Origin: Gossypium raimondii
Taxonomy: Eukaryota; Streptophyta; Magnoliopsida; Malvales; Malvaceae
DNA length: 64,000 nucleotides
NCBI RefSeq assembly: GCF_025698545.1
Contig: NC_068570.1
Location: 48,875,924 to 48,939,923, forward strand
Direction of reading: 5' to 3'
Shown piece by piece: positions 24,021 to 37,420 of this stretch (positions are counted from its first letter, which is position 1; each line of letters opens with the position of its first letter). A model generated the notes under the pieces. The model did not search any database and was not told the DNA's origin. It saw nothing but the letters and a program-made list of their open reading frames with translations. The translations under genes were made by a program, and so were the position numbers.

Positions 24021-24686
24021 TGTAACGATCCGAAAGTCAGTGGTGCCGAAAAATGCAGTTTCAAGACCTCATTTTCATAAACTGAGCCCATAAATATTTT
24101 ATTAAATATTTACGGAGTTATTATATAAGTGAATTGAATTTTGGCTAAGTAAGTTAGCCAAAATTGCAATTAATTAGGGCCTAGAGACTAAATTGTAAAG
24201 TCTAATTGCTAGATATTTTTAATTAAGAAATGAATTGAAGACTTAAATTGCAATTAACCTAAGGTCTAAAATGGAAAATAGACTATTTATAAGGACGGTG
24301 GGTGGAATGTTTTTATTAAATGATATTAAAATTATAATTAAATTAATTAAAATGTAAAGTTTATAAAATAAAACAATGTAATTGAAAGAAAGAGAAAAAC
24401 TTTGCCTTTCTCATTTTTTAAAACCAAATATAGCAAGAAAAAGAAAAGAAGAGAATTGGCCTAGGGTTGGAAGTTTTAAACTTTCAAGTTTTAAACTTTC
24501 AATTGGTTAGTTTAATTTAGTCATTTTATTGTAATTTTTATATTTTTATATTGTTGTAAAGTTTTTATAATTCATTTTTTAAATTGAATTAAAGGTATGA
24601 ATGATTTATTAAGTAGCCTCGAAAACCAATGTTATGCTTTGTACTTGGACTAGCTCTTCAGATTGGATATGGGGTGGTACGCCTAT
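24021..24686 (+). mobile_element. Partial gypsy LTR, interrupted by the next element
   Basis: Starts TGTAACGATCCGAAAGTCAG, the usual opening of a plant gypsy LTR, with phrases such as cataaactgagccc and tatttacggagttattatataag. It runs to 24686, where the minus-strand element begins. Any continuation right of 32029 could not be recognised. Confidence 0.5.
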
Positions 24687-25691
24687 TGATGCGGGATTGA
24701 AGTGCAGGAAGCGGATCAAGATCAAATTCAAGTTGTTTGACTCAAGAAAGAAAGATTTGGACCTGATCTAAAAAGAAGAAATAAATTAATTTAGTAATAA
24801 AGAAGTCAAAAACTGTAAAAGAAGAAATTTGAGAACAAAGAACGAATAAAAATAATATATAAATAAATAAATAGACAAAATTTAAAAGTGGAGGATGGAT
24901 TGAATAAACCGATGGATAGAAGGATAAATGTCCAATTGAACCCTTTGAGATATAAATCCCAATAAACTCAATTAATGACTCTAATCAACCCTCTAAGAAA
25001 TAATCCTTGGCAAATTGAAGGGTGAAGAATGAATTCTCACGACTTTTTGAAGAAAATCGAGAAGAAAACTACTTCTAAAAACCACAAGAAAGAAATCTTG
25101 CACAAAAAAAAACTCCCAAAGTTGAAAACTTTATAATGAAAACAATTTTCTGCTTAATGAACAATGAAGAAACCTTTATATAGGCTAGCTAAATAAATCT
25201 AAATAAAATTCTTACGTATACTAGAACTCTAATTAACCTAAACAAGAAGTGGTTTTAAACTAAACTTTCTTATTGGCATAAAACTCCTAAATAACTTAAA
25301 ATACTTAATAATTATAAAAAAATTAATAAAAAAAGATAATAAATACAATATTGGACTCATGTATAATAAAAATTAAACCTGGGACCCGAACCTAATATGA
25401 AACGCCTAAGCTTGTGGGATTGATTAGGGTCCTTGAAATGAAATGCCTAAGCTTGTTAATATTCTCAACATGGACTTGTCATCATAGATTGAGAGTTTAG
25501 GCCCAGAAACAAAATTAATCCATTCTAATTCATCATCGCTTTAAAATCATCGTCTTGAAGCTTCAACTTTTTTTCTCGAATTTTTTTTGTGATAAAGTTT
25601 TGAACGAATAAATTGAGGTTTGACTTTAGTTGCTTAGATTTTGATCTCGTGATTCAGCCTTGACGGAGACTAACCACATCTCTATTATGGC
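24687..25691 (-). repeat. 3' LTR of the same element, U3 edge deleted
   Basis: It aligns with 30957-31996 but stops at tctattatggc. The first ~35 bp of the LTR, together with the polypurine tract and the integrase C terminus, are missing, so integrase sequence abuts the LTR directly. Confidence 0.75.
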
Positions 25692-28600
25692 ATTCGGCTT
25701 GTGTTTAGTCAGAAATCATTTTTTCTCATATGGACCCAAACCCAGTCACCGGGCTCAAAGATAACTTCCTTGCGCCCCTTGTTAGCTTTGTTGGCATTCG
25801 CTTCATTTATTTTGGTGATTCATTGTCTTGCTTTCTCATGCATGAATTTCACCAATTCAGCTTTCGTTTCTCCATCTAAATTAGAAATGTTTTCTATATG
25901 CAATGGCACATGATCAACTACAGTTAGTGGATCAAAACCATAAACAAGTTTAAATGGGGAATAGCCACTTGTAGAGTGAATAGATCGATTATATGCAAAT
26001 TCAACAAATGGCAAACATTCTTCCTAACTTTTAAGGTTCTTACCCACAATAGTTCATAGTAAAACACATAATACTCGATTGACTACCTTAGTTTGTCCAT
26101 CGATTTGGGGGTGACATGTAGTAGAATATAATAATTTAGTACCAAGCTTACCCCACAACACTTTCCAAAAGTGGCTTAGGAACTTTATGTCTCTTTCAGA
26201 AACAATGGTACGAGGTATCTCATGTAGTCAAACCACCTCTCTAAAGAATAAGTCAGCCACATGTGTAGTATCATCCGTTTTGTAACAAGGAAGGGAGTGG
26301 ACCATCTTTGAAAACCTGTCAACAACAACAAAGATACTATCTCGACCCTTTTTAGTTTGTGGTAAACCAAGAATAAAATGCATGGATAAGTTTACCCATG
26401 GCAAAGAAGGAATGGGCAAAGGAGTATAGAGCCCATGAAACATTACCTTTACAAGAAATACATTTAGAATATACCATTTCAACGTCCTTTTTCATGTGTG
26501 GCCAATAAAAAATTTCTTGTAGAATATCTAGTGTTTTGGCGACACCAAAGTGTCCCATTAAACTTCCACTATGTGCTTCACGAATTAATAACTCTCTCAT
26601 GGAACATTATGGAACACATAACCTGTTTAGGCGAAAAAGAAATCCATCTACAAGATAAAACTTGTTAAAGGCACAATTCCTACAATTGGAAAAAATATTT
26701 GCAAAATCAACATCATTTAAGTATAAACCTTTTATATGATCAAACCCTAATACTTTAGCATTTAATGTAGTTATCAAAGAATATCTATGAGATAAGGCAT
26801 CAACAACTACATTTTCTTTACCTTGTTTGTATTTAATTACATATGAGAATGTCTCTATGAATTCTACCCATTGAGCATGTCTCTTGCTCAACTTACCTTC
26901 TCCCTATAACCATTTTAAGGATTCATGATCCGTATGGATAATGAACTCATGTGGTAGCAAGTAATGTTGCCAAATTAGTAGAGCTCGAACTAATGCAAAC
27001 AACTTCTAGTTTTAAGTTGAGTAGTTTAATTGCGCCTTATTCAGTTTTTCACTGAAATATACGATTAACCTTTTTTCTTGCATCAACACGACACCAATTC
27101 CAATACCTGAAGCATCACATTCAAGTTCAAAAGTATTAGAAAAATCAGGTAATTTAAGAATTGGAGCAGAACATAATTTATCCTTTAAGGCTTGAAAAGC
27201 CTTTTCCTGAGCTTCTTCCCATGTAAAACACACAGACTTTTTAATAACCTCAGTTAATAGGGTGGCAATAGTGGAGAAATAATTCACAAAACGTCTATAA
27301 AAACTTGCTAAACCATGGAAAGATCTCACATCGGTAATTGATTTAAGAGTGGGCCCCTCCCTAATTGCAGTTACTCTGTCCTTATCGACATGAATAACTT
27401 GAGCACTTATTATAAAACCTAAAAGGATTAGTTTATCACAAAAAAGTGCATTTATCAAGGTTGGCAAATAACTTTTCAGTTCTCAGAATGTCCAAAATAG
27501 ATTTAACATAAAAAACATGATCATCTAAAGAAATTGAGTAAATCAGAATATCATCAAAATATACTACCATAAGCTTACCCAAATAAGGCCTTAAAACATA
27601 ATTCATTAATCTCATGAAAGTACTAGGTGTATTAATTAGATCGAAAGGCATACGAAGCTACTCATATGGTTCAAACTTAGTTTTAAAGGTTGTTTTCTTT
27701 TCGTCCCCTTCCTTCATGCGAATCTGGTGATAACCACTTTTTAAATTAATTTTTGTAAAAATTGTTGAACCATGTAACTCATCAAGCATATCATCAAGTC
27801 TAGGGATTGGATGTCTATACTTTACCATCATTTTTTTGACTGGACGATAATCAACACACATTAGGAATGACCATTCTTCTTAGGCACCAATAGGACAGGG
27901 ATGACACAAGGGCTTAAACTTTCTCTAATGTACCCCTTTTGTAATAGCTCTTCCACTTGCCTTTGTAACTCCTTTGTCTCCTTTGGATTGCTTTGGTAAG
28001 CTAGACGGTTTGGAATGGTTGCACCGGGTACTGAATCAATTTGGTGTTCTATGCCTCGTAGAGGTGGTAAACCTTCAGGTGCCTCATTGAAAACATCCTC
28101 ATAATCCTGGAAAAGAGATGTAAAAACATAGGCAAAAAGTTGTTAAGGTTAGCTAAAGATAAATAATTTTGCCTAAGCCTCACAAGGATACAAGGTTGAT
28201 TGTGATATAGGGTTCTCCTCACATCTTTTTTATTTACAAATAAATTTCGCACTCTATTTTTACCATTAGAGGGTTCACTCACCATTGGGTCGTTTGTATT
28301 TTGACTTTTATCACTAATGGTCTCTTCTCTCTGTCTTTTCAGTTATAGTTTCTTCCCTATAACCCCCTCACAAAACTTTTTCATCTTAAGTTGATCATTG
28401 TGTACATCTTTTGGATCCAAAGGGGTCGGAGTAAATTTTTTCCCTTTAAACACAAGGGAGTAGCGGTTCAATTTGCCATGGTGCACCACAGCATGATCAT
28501 ATTGCCATGGTCTACCAAGAAGAAAATGAGCGACATGCATGAGAACTATGTCACACTATATCTCATTAGAATAATTCCCAATTTTGAATACAATTAAAGA

Positions 28601-28750
28601 CCGTTTAACTACCTTAACTTCTGAACCTTTATTAAGCCATTGTAAGTGATATGACTTAGGGTGTCTTTGACATGGTAAAGATAAAGTATCCACTCAAAAA
28701 ATACTCACCACATTGGTACAACTACCACTATCAACAATAAGAGAACACAA
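25692..28750 (-). pseudogene. pol (protease, RT, RNase H, integrase) of the minus-strand gypsy element
   Basis: The protease motif DSGSCTNV lies at about 28745-28706 and LLGRPWQYDH at about 28520. RT has [16 protein letters not shown] (27760) and YFDDILIYS (27560). RNase H begins FTWEEAQEKAF with FELECDASG (27120). Integrase has the HHCC zinc region (26600-26470), then a core in which the first catalytic Asp is His (SMHF instead of SMDF, near 26390) and [11 protein letters not shown] remnants. The C terminus (25820-26014, FAYNRSIHSTSGYSPFKLVYG) runs into the deletion at 25691. Stops and frameshifts divide every domain. Confidence 0.85.
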
Positions 28751-28949
28751 CTTTTCTTGAATCAAGCACCTCGAGTGGAATATGTTAGTCTTGCACTTCG
28801 TCAGAATCGTCCTTTACTTGAATACTAAGGGATTGTCACACTATAAGACAATGGGCCTTAAGCAAATCCTCCCCATCAGTAGGAGGTTCCAAAACCCCTT
28901 CATATTTTTTCTCGTCATCATAGTCACAAACAACATTAGTAGCATTTAA

Positions 28950-30175
28950 ATGGTCATTCTCAGAATCAGAAATAAGGGTACCATCATTACTTATCAACAT
29001 TACCCTTTTATTTGGACAATCACGAGCGTAATGCCCATTGCCATTACAGTTGTAGAATTTAACATCACGAAAACGATTCGAAGAAGGTTTAGAAGAAGTA
29101 CTAGAAGGTACTTGTACAATAGAAGAAGTACCTTTAAGTGGCGCCCCATTTTTCTAACTATGTTGCTTAGGTTTGTCTTTAGATGGAGGTAGACGATTCA
29201 CTTGTGGCGGAATGAATTTTGAGCCCTGAAAGGTAAAGGTTGATGTACTCCAATTAGACGCACGACCCCATTAATGACCTTTTAGATTTTTGATTCAATA
29301 GTTCTTCAATCGTACAAGCTTTTTGAATCGTTTTGTCCAAATCAATAAAAGTTTGAAGATCTAAAATCTTAGTGATATTTTCATTCAACCCATTTACAAG
29401 TCAAGCTATAGTATATTCTCCTCCTCATCCTTATTAGCTCGTTGCATCAAAATCTCCATTGCATGAAAATATTTCATCACATATTATTACCGTGAACAAG
29501 ATTTTGAAGCTTCCGTTTGTTGTCCCTATAGTAATGAGGTGCTACATACCGTTTTCACATGATTTGCTTTAAATCATCACATGAGCTAATGGATCTCTCA
29601 TGGTTCATTCGTTGGGATCGTAATAATTGAGTCCACCAACTTAAAGCATAGTCGGAGATTTCCAACGTAGCTAATGGAACCTTTTCTTCCCCTGAACATT
29701 TGCAATATTCAAATAGCAGCTCAATTTTTTTCTCCCAATCACAATAAGCGTTAGGATCATGCTTGCCGTTAAATGGTGGAACATTGAATTTTGGTTTATT
29801 CACAAAAAAGTGGCTATCAGAACTAGTACTGGAGGTTGCATCACGAGTATGTGAGCCACTTTAATACATCCAGAAGACTGTCGCGGCTCATAACCATCAT
29901 CATAATCATCAGTCTTATTATTATGGTGAAGAGGCTACTCATCATCATCATCATTGTTAGTTTCCATTCTAGCTAAAGTTTGACTGAAATTTTTTTGGAC
30001 CGCTTTGTGATGAAGGACTTAAGCTTCCAATGTGGTGAACTTATTTTCCAAGCGTTGTTGCGCCTTTTTGAATTCTTGTCGAAGTTCGTCAAGCACTGTT
30101 GTAAGTTGGCCCATGGTAACCATGGATAGATCATGCTCCTCATCCTTACTATATGTACGTACCATTATTAGAGGC
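28950..30175 (-). pseudogene. gag of the minus-strand gypsy element
   Basis: It starts MVRTYSKDEEHD at 30175, has a short coiled-coil-like segment, then the capsid core around 29800-29555 (FNGKHDPNAYCDWEKKIELL, ALSWWTQL). A zinc knuckle follows at about 29060-29010, reading FYNCNGNGHYARDC, in which the first Cys of CX2CX4HX4C has become Phe. Frames are broken several times. Gag normally forms the particle and binds element RNA. Confidence 0.75.
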
Positions 30176-30944
30176 TGAAATAAAAAACACTCAGAGAAAA
30201 AAATTATCAAAGAAAATTAAACCTCACCGTTATACACTCGTAATAAAAAAACCTCTAAGAGACAAAGAAAATAAATTAAAATTTTCTCGCTTTTAACTTT
30301 TAAAGCATAATCAAACTCAATAATATTCAAAAAGAAGTGTGATCACTCTCTATCAAAGTTGACCTAAGGCTCTAAGAAGCCAAAGAAAAACTCGACTCCA
30401 AAAGAAGTAAGTTGCGCGGAGAAAGGATAGTCAACTTATTTGTACCTATTAACACAAGAAACGAAAACATGTTAGAATGTGTAATACAATAAAAAAAGCT
30501 AAAACAAAAGAAAACTTAATGCTAGAATCAAAGAAAATAATTACCCAACTGAAAACTCATAACAATGGAAAACAACTTGAATTTTTTTCGTTTGAGGTGT
30601 TCCCGATTTCCAAAAATCACGAAATTTAAACTGGAGTCTCCTTAAATAATGTAGATCTGATCTGTAAAATTTTGACACAAAATTCGACCCAAAAAATATT
30701 CTTATTTTTTGTTTTTTTGTATTTTTGTGTGTGTATTTTTTATCGCTTTTTTGTGGAAAATATTTTTTATACTCTAAAATAGTACCAAGAAAAAGTATGT
30801 AAAATTTTAAATCATTTGAAAAACGTTTACCCACTAAAAAATATTTGTTTTCTGAAAATTTTCTAAGTAAAAGAAAAAAATGTTTTGAGATTGTTCGTTG
30901 GAAATCAATTTATAAAATCAAAAAGAACACCTAAAAGGCCCGAA

Positions 30945-30953
30945 TCTGATACC
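30945..30953 (-). other. Primer-binding site, tRNA-iMet-like, decayed
   Basis: The minus strand reads GGTATCAGA three bases inside the 5' LTR. The standard initiator-tRNA site is TGGTATCAGAGCC, so the first base and the 3' part have drifted. Confidence 0.6.
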
Positions 30954-30956
30954 GAA

Positions 30957-32029
30957 TGATGTGGGATTGAAGCAGAAGAAGCGGACCAGGATCAAATTCA
31001 AGTTGTTTGACTCAAGAAGGAAAGATTTGAATATGATATGAAAAGAAGAAGTAAATTAATTTAGTAATAAAGAAGTTGAAAACAGTAAAAGAAGAAATTT
31101 GAGAGCAAAGAACAAATAAAAAATATATATAAATAAATAGATGAAATTTAAAAGTGGAGGATAGATTGAATAAATCGATGGATATGATAGATAGAATGAC
31201 AAAAGTCTAACTAAATCCTTTGAGATATAAATCCCAACAAACTCAATTAATGGCTCTAATCAACCATCCAAGAAATAATTCTTGGCAAATTGAAAGGTGA
31301 AGAATGGATTCCCACTACTCTTTGAAGAAAATCGAGAAGAAAACTATTTCTAAAAACCACAAGAAACAAATCTTGCACAAGAAACAAACTCCTAGAGTTG
31401 AAAATTTCATTAATAAAAACAATTGTCTACTTAATAAACAATGAAGAAGCCTTTATATGGGATAGCTAAATAAATCTAAATAAAATTCTTAAGTATATTA
31501 GGACTCTAATTAACCTAAACAAGAAGTAGTTTTAAACTAAACTTTCTTGTAGGCATAAAACTCCTAAATAACTTAAAATACTTAATAATTATAAAAAAAT
31601 TCGTAATAAAAAATAAAAAATAAAAAATAAAAATAAAAGAGATAATAAATACAATATTGAGCTCATGTATAATAAAAATTAAACCTAAGACTCGAACCCA
31701 ATATGAAACACCTAAGCTTGTGGGATTGATTAGGGTCCTTGAAATGAAACTCCTAAGCTTGTTAACATTCTTTGCATGAGCTTGTCATCATAGATTGAGA
31801 GTTTAGGCCTACAAACAAAATTAATCTCTTCTAATTCATCCTCGCTTCAAAATCCATCGTCTTGAAGCTTCACCTCTCCTTCTCGAATTTTTTTTATGAT
31901 AAAGTCTTGAACGAATAAGCTGAGGTTTGTGACTTTAGCTACTTTGATTTGGATCTCGTAATTGGACCTTAAGGGAAACTAATCCCATCTCTATTACGGC
32001 CTTTGAATTGGACCGAGCTGCTCGTATCA
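30957..32029 (-). repeat. 5' LTR of the minus-strand gypsy element
   Basis: On the minus strand it begins TGATACGAGCAGC and ends CCACATCA. Its match at 24687-25691 is clear, with perhaps one difference in ten. It contains an A-rich expansion (aaaaat units) at about 31605-31640 that is not in the other copy. Confidence 0.82.
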
Positions 32030-32657
32030 CTTATAGTTTTTGAATTGGTCAATTTTAGTTCATGGGGTAACAATTAAATACTTTTGGTTAGATTCTGCTA
32101 TTAGTCCTGTACCATGTGAAAAGTTGTAAATTTAGTCATGTTATCCAATTAGATCATTCTTAGTCCCTATGTTTTTCAAATTTTGAAATTTTATTCATAA
32201 CACAAACGATAGTAATTAAATCTATTAATTTTTTTAGAAATATGAGGAAATATAAAGCTAACAGGACATTTCACATGATAATATGTTTGTCAACTCAAGT
32301 TTTGGAAATAACATAATTTAATGCAATGAATTTAACAATTATCATTTGGTAAGAACTGAAGTTTTAAAATTCAAATAATATAGAAACTAAAATGATCAAA
32401 TTAATGTATAAATAGTAAATTTATAATTTACTCATAGTATAGATACTAGTAGCAAAGCATAACCATTTATTAAGTTAGTAGTACGAGATAAGATCGTTGG
32501 TTAAACCAAAATTTTTTTTGGGGGCGAAATTAAATTGTATATTTTTATGATAGTAAAAATACAATTTCACTATTTTAATAGTTTATATCTTTATAATTTT
32601 TAAAGAATTAAATAAAATTTTTTTATCATTTTTAGAGGGCTAAAATACAATTTTATC
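32030..32657. other. AT-rich spacer between two retrotransposons
   Basis: No gene seen. It consists of sequence of the tagtccctatgttt style that often flanks plant LTR elements. Confidence 0.45.
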
Positions 32658-32662
32658 ATTCC

Positions 32663-32862
32663 TGTAATAGGTCAATTTTGGCCTGGGCCTAATCCAAAAA
32701 TAAACCAAATAAAAACCCCCAAAAAATAAAAGTCCAAATAACAAATAAAATAGCAGCCCAATCAAAAACCCAATACCAGGCCCAAACTATAAACCTCAAA
32801 CAGCCTAACCCAAATCACTAACCCTAGCCCAAAACAAAAGAAAAACAGAAAACCCTAGCCTA
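32663..32862 (+). repeat. 5' LTR remnant (200 bp) of the Ogre-like element
   Basis: Nearly identical to 46649-46848 (gtcaattttggcctgggcc ... aaccctagccta), then it diverges abruptly into internal sequence, showing a deletion of the rest of the LTR and the primer-binding site. Confidence 0.88.
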
Positions 32863-33372
32863 GCGTGGTTGGTTTAAGTCTGTTAGTGTATTTACATTGC
32901 ATTACATGATTTGGACGATTTTACCCTTTAAGTGGGAGCAGGAAACTAGTCCTTCGTGAGGTTTTCACCTCCGTGCAGGATAGTGGACCGTTTTCGGAAT
33001 ACATCCATACCTATGTCTTCATGAGATTTTCATCTCCGTGTAGCCATAGGGAAATGTATTCCCTGAACTGAACTCGGTCCATATGAGCCTTTAATGGGTG
33101 AGGATCGAGGAATCTGCTGGTTCAGGTACCTTTGCTTTAGAAGCTAAAACCTCATGTAGTGAACTTTAGAAACTTGCCTTAGGTAGAACTATACCAAACC
33201 CTAGTAGATTCCTGAATAGGTACTTTATTATTTCCTGTTTGTGTTGAATTCTGTTTTTATACATGGTACTAACTTTTGTGTGTTTTGCTTTGATTGCATG
33301 GCATTTTGACTACATAGCATTTCATCCTAAAAGGTGTCGGTTCATATTTGGTTACTAGATAGAGAGCTTATC

Positions 33373-35483
33373 ATGGAAAATGGGTTTCTTGATAAAGTGG
33401 AGGATAATGCGGCTGTCCAAACCTGGTCTGAGGCAACACGGAGGGAAAAAGGTGATAGTTTGGCTGAAGGATATGTATCAGAGTTGTGGGACTTCACTAG
33501 TATTAGTGTAACCCATAATAGTCTGCAGGAATTAAAGGAAATCTGGGATCAGTGAAATGATGAGGTCAAGCAGCTTTTTTACTCTTCCTATGGAGATCTG
33601 CCTTATCTGCTTGACATAAAGGTGGACAAACACTTGTTTCGTGCCCTCGCCCTGTTTTGGAATCCTGCTTACAGTTGTTTCACTTTTGGGGGAGGTGATC
33701 TGGTACCTACAGTGGAGGAGTACATGGCTTTACTTCGTTGCTCGAAGATTCAAGCAGATAGAGTTTACTCGAGAGCTGCCAATGTCCCAACCTTTTTGAA
33801 GAAATTGATAAATATCACCGGGATGAGTGAGCAATGGGTTGCAGCGCCGATCAAGCAGAAGGGGGATAGCAAATGTATTCCTTGGAAGAATTTGAGGGAT
33901 CTAATTCTAGCACACCCAAATGCGAAGAAGAAAGTTGATGTCTTTGCCTTGAGTGTCTACGGCTTAGTTGTATTTCCCAAAGCCTTGGGACACGTTGATG
34001 AAGCAGTTACAAATCTTTTTGACTGACTTTATAAGAGGGTTACACCAGTTCTGGCAATTTTGGCGGAAACCTTCAGATCGCTGAACGAACGCCGGAGAGT
34101 AGGTGAGGGCAGATTCATGGGATGTGCACAGCTCCTTTTAGTATGGTTCCACAGTCACTTTTGGAAAGTTGATAAGGTTTCTTATCGGGTTTTCTCCGAA
34201 AATTATTCACCTTTGAAGGAGATAGTGGCTATACAGAGGCGGGATGATATACTGGAGGAAAAATGGATGAAAATTCTTCAGAATCTTCGAGAAGAGGATA
34301 TCGGATGGAGAGCTCACTGGATGCTTCCAGATGAGATCTTATATAGATGTGATAATTTTGATTGGGTCCCCCTACTTAGGATCTGGGGAGCTGTTGGCTA
34401 TGTACCATTGCTAGTACTAAGACAGTATAGGTCAAGATAGTTTGTACCTGCAACTCAAGGACTAGCTCAGTGTGAATTTTCATATAAAGGCGATGGTTAC
34501 AAGAAAGAGATTCGAGAGATGTCCAATGCCTAGAATCAGACTCAATGGATGAAGAGATTGGTAGTAGGTCCGATAACGACCCCTGAATATGTCGAATGGT
34601 GGGGTAGAAGGATTAATGATAACATCTCTGAGCCAAGTCAGGGAGACAATTAGCCGACACGAAAACATCCGCAAGTTGTCCCCTCCGAGTTAGAAATTAT
34701 AAGACAAGATTTTAAAAGAAGGAATGCAGAGTTAGAAAATAAGATAGAAAAAATGGAAGAAGAGAAGATGAATTTGAGACTTGACATGGATGTTCAGAAA
34801 TTAGAAATTGAAAAATTAAGAAAAGGGAAGAATAAGGGTGAGAGAGATTTGGAGTGTTTGAGAGAGATTTGGAGTGTTTGAAAACAGACTATAAGAGGTT
34901 GCGTTGTTTGATGAAAGTTACCGGGTTGGGGAAAACTTCAAAGTAGTGGTGTCAGGAAATTCAAGAGGAAAAGATCAAGGCTGATAGATGGGAAAGAAAG
35001 TTTCAGGAGGCCCAGATGCGAAATGAGACCCTAGAGAAGAGTTTGTTAGAAAGTCGAAATAAAAAGGGTGAGCTAAAAGCTAGAGTGGCTGAACTTGAGA
35101 AAACTCTTTATCAGTATCGAAACCGTAATTCTGTAATGGAGCTAAGAGCGAGCTTAGAAAAGATTGAGAAAATGAAAAGAAGAGTGAAAGAATTAGAAAT
35201 GGCATTACAAATCTGTGAAATGCGGATTGAATTCCTTGAAGCCAGTGAAGAGCATAAAAAAGAACAGCTCCTTTGTTGTCAGAACGAAGTCAGAAACAAA
35301 GATCACATTATAGGAGAGGCTATGACTCAGATTCGAGAGGTAGCAGATTACTTACAGACTTTGGCAGTATAAGCTGATATACTGAGTGTAAAGTACGAGC
35401 TGGAATTAGACCAGGGGCAGGAGTTAGCTTCGCTGCTTAGGAAAATTAAAGCCTTGAGTGTTAGGGCTAAGCCATATATGTAA
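33373..35483 (+). pseudogene. Extra upstream ORF (ORF1) of the Ogre-like element
   Basis: From ATG 33373 a globular region runs to about 34660 (LFRALALFWNPAYSCFTFGG, VPTVEEYMALL, WKNLRDLILAHP, GRFMGCAQLLLVWFHSHFW, LLRIWGAVGYVPLLVLRQY). It resembles the retroelement-linked plant domain I know as DUF7745. A long Lys/Glu-rich coiled coil follows to 35483 (RVAELEKTLYQYRN, RRVKELEMALQICEMRIEFL). The function is unknown; Ogre elements carry such an ORF before gag. In-frame stops sit at 33553, 34024, 34438 and 34540. A 20-bp tandem duplication at 34841-34880 shifts the frame. Confidence 0.72.
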
Positions 35484-35649
35484 TTTGTTTTATGTAAAGA
35501 ATTTTTTGTTTTCTGGTAAAGTTTTCTAAATAGAATAGAATTTAAATTGATGCCTTTTTGCATTCACTTCATGCATTTGCATTACATTACATCATATGCA
35601 TTAAAATCCACAAAAAGGTCCTAATTAGTTAAAATCATTTCAGTTTATC

Positions 35650-37420
35650 TGGCAACTAGTAAAAAACTTACCAACCAAACATCGTTACGGTACCTGAGCT
35701 AAGACAAAAGACAGGGACCAAAGATTTGAAAAACTTGAACAATTGCAAAGAGAGATGCAAGACCAGCTACAAGCTCAAATGCAAGAGCAGCTAGCTAAGA
35801 TCCAACAAGAAATGACGGACAAAATACTAGAATCCCAAAAAAGCATGATGACCCAGTTAACCCAATTATTGACTGGGGGAATAGATAAAGGGAAATGCCC
35901 AATGACCAACCCCAGTGAGGATAATGATGAGCCAATATATCCTCTAAGTTTTACTCCACCTAAAGTACAGGTCCAAGCTGATATGTCCCTGCGGAGACCA
36001 TCCGTTACAATTAGGCCTCAGGCCGATGCTTCGATGCCAGTGAACTTTCAAACTGGATCAAGTTCAAATCCAGGAAATAACCCAGCTAACCCAGTGATCC
36101 CCGATTTTGATGAGGTGGCAGAAAAGGAAAAAGCTAAGGTAAATTTGCCAAAATAGCTAAAGGACAGGTGTAGATGGCTGGAGGAAAAATTCAAAGCAAT
36201 GGAAAATGTTGATAGTCATTAGGGAATTAACGCTAAAGATCTAAGCTTGGTTCCAGATTTTGTTCTTTCGTACATGTTCAAAATGCCAGAATTTGAAAAG
36301 TACAACGAGACTAGTTACCTTGAAGCTCACATCACCATGTTTTGCAGACGAATGAGTGGATATGTTAACAATGACCAGCTACTAATACACTGCTTCCAGG
36401 ACAGCTTGGTGGGGGCAGCATCCAAGTGGTACAACCAATTGAGTTGTACCAGGATTAGTTCGTGGAGGGACCTAGCATAAGTATTAATGAAGCAGTATAG
36501 TCATGTCACAGACATGACTCATGATAGAATTACTTTACAAAACATGGAGAAGAAGCCTAGTGAGAGTTTTAGGCAATATGCACAGAGATGGAGGGAGGTT
36601 GCCATCCAAGTTCAGCCAACGCTCTTAGAAAAGGAAACCACGATGCTTTTTATCAACACGTTAAAAGCCCCATTCATCACACACATTTTAAGGAGTGCCA
36701 CAAAGAGTTTTTCAGATATAGTCATAAATGGTGAGATGATTGAGAATGCCATAAGATGTGGAAAGATAGATGCCGGAGAAAGTAACAAAAGGCTAGCCTC
36801 AAGGAAAAAAGAAAACGAGGTGAACACGAGTACATACAACAAATGTTACTCGAAGTTGATCACGGTAAATCAACTAGGAAAGGGGGTTACTAATCAACAA
36901 GGCTCATCAAGGCAGGAATCAGGTACAAGATAAAACAATGAGAGGCTCTAGTTCACACCAATCCCAATGTCGTATAAGGGGCTATATCAAAGTTTATTCG
37001 ATTCACACGTCGTTTCCCCTTTCTATTTAAAGCCCTTGCAGCCTCCGTACCCTAAATGGTATAATGCAAACAAACATTGCGATTATAATGCGAGAATTAC
37101 GGGGCATTCTATAGAAAATTGCATCGCTTTTAAGAAACTGGTTGAAAGGTTTATCAATTTGGGTATTGTCAAATTTGACGATTCATCCAGTACAGAAAAT
37201 CTGCTACCCAATCATGCTGTTAATGGAATAAACATGATGAGTGAGGTTATGGGGAGAAGAATCAAGGCAGGCGTTGTAAAAATAAAAACTCCCCAGAGAA
37301 GGGTTTAGAAGGAGATGATCAAAAGGGGGTTAATTGTTCTAGATTTAGGGGAAAGATGTGAAGAGACGAGGAATTACTGTGAGTTCCACCATTAAGAGGG
37401 GCACTAAATCTAGGAGTGCA
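35650..37420 (+). pseudogene. gag of the Ogre-like element
   Basis: A Gln-rich coiled coil (QAQMQEQLAKIQQEMTDKIL) and a Pro-rich linker are followed by the retrotransposon gag core: FKMPEFEKYNETSYLEAHIT, CFQDSLVGAASKWYNQL, MKQYSHVTDM, ESFRQYAQRWREVA. Further on, CEFHH...H...ECKEF near 37385-37430 looks like the nucleic-acid-binding CX2HX4HX4C finger. Stops at 36154, 36220 and 36478 break the frame. Confidence 0.82.

Larger units (their letters stand above)
24687..32029 (-). mobile_element. Ty3/gypsy retrotransposon, degenerate, 7.3 kb
   Basis: Two related LTRs in the same orientation bound minus-strand gag and pol remains. Target duplications are CCTAT (24682-24686) and CTTAT (32030-32034), one mismatch. 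Order on the minus strand: 5' LTR, primer site, gag, protease, RT, RNase H, integrase, truncated 3' LTR. All reading frames are broken, so the element is dead. Confidence 0.85.
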
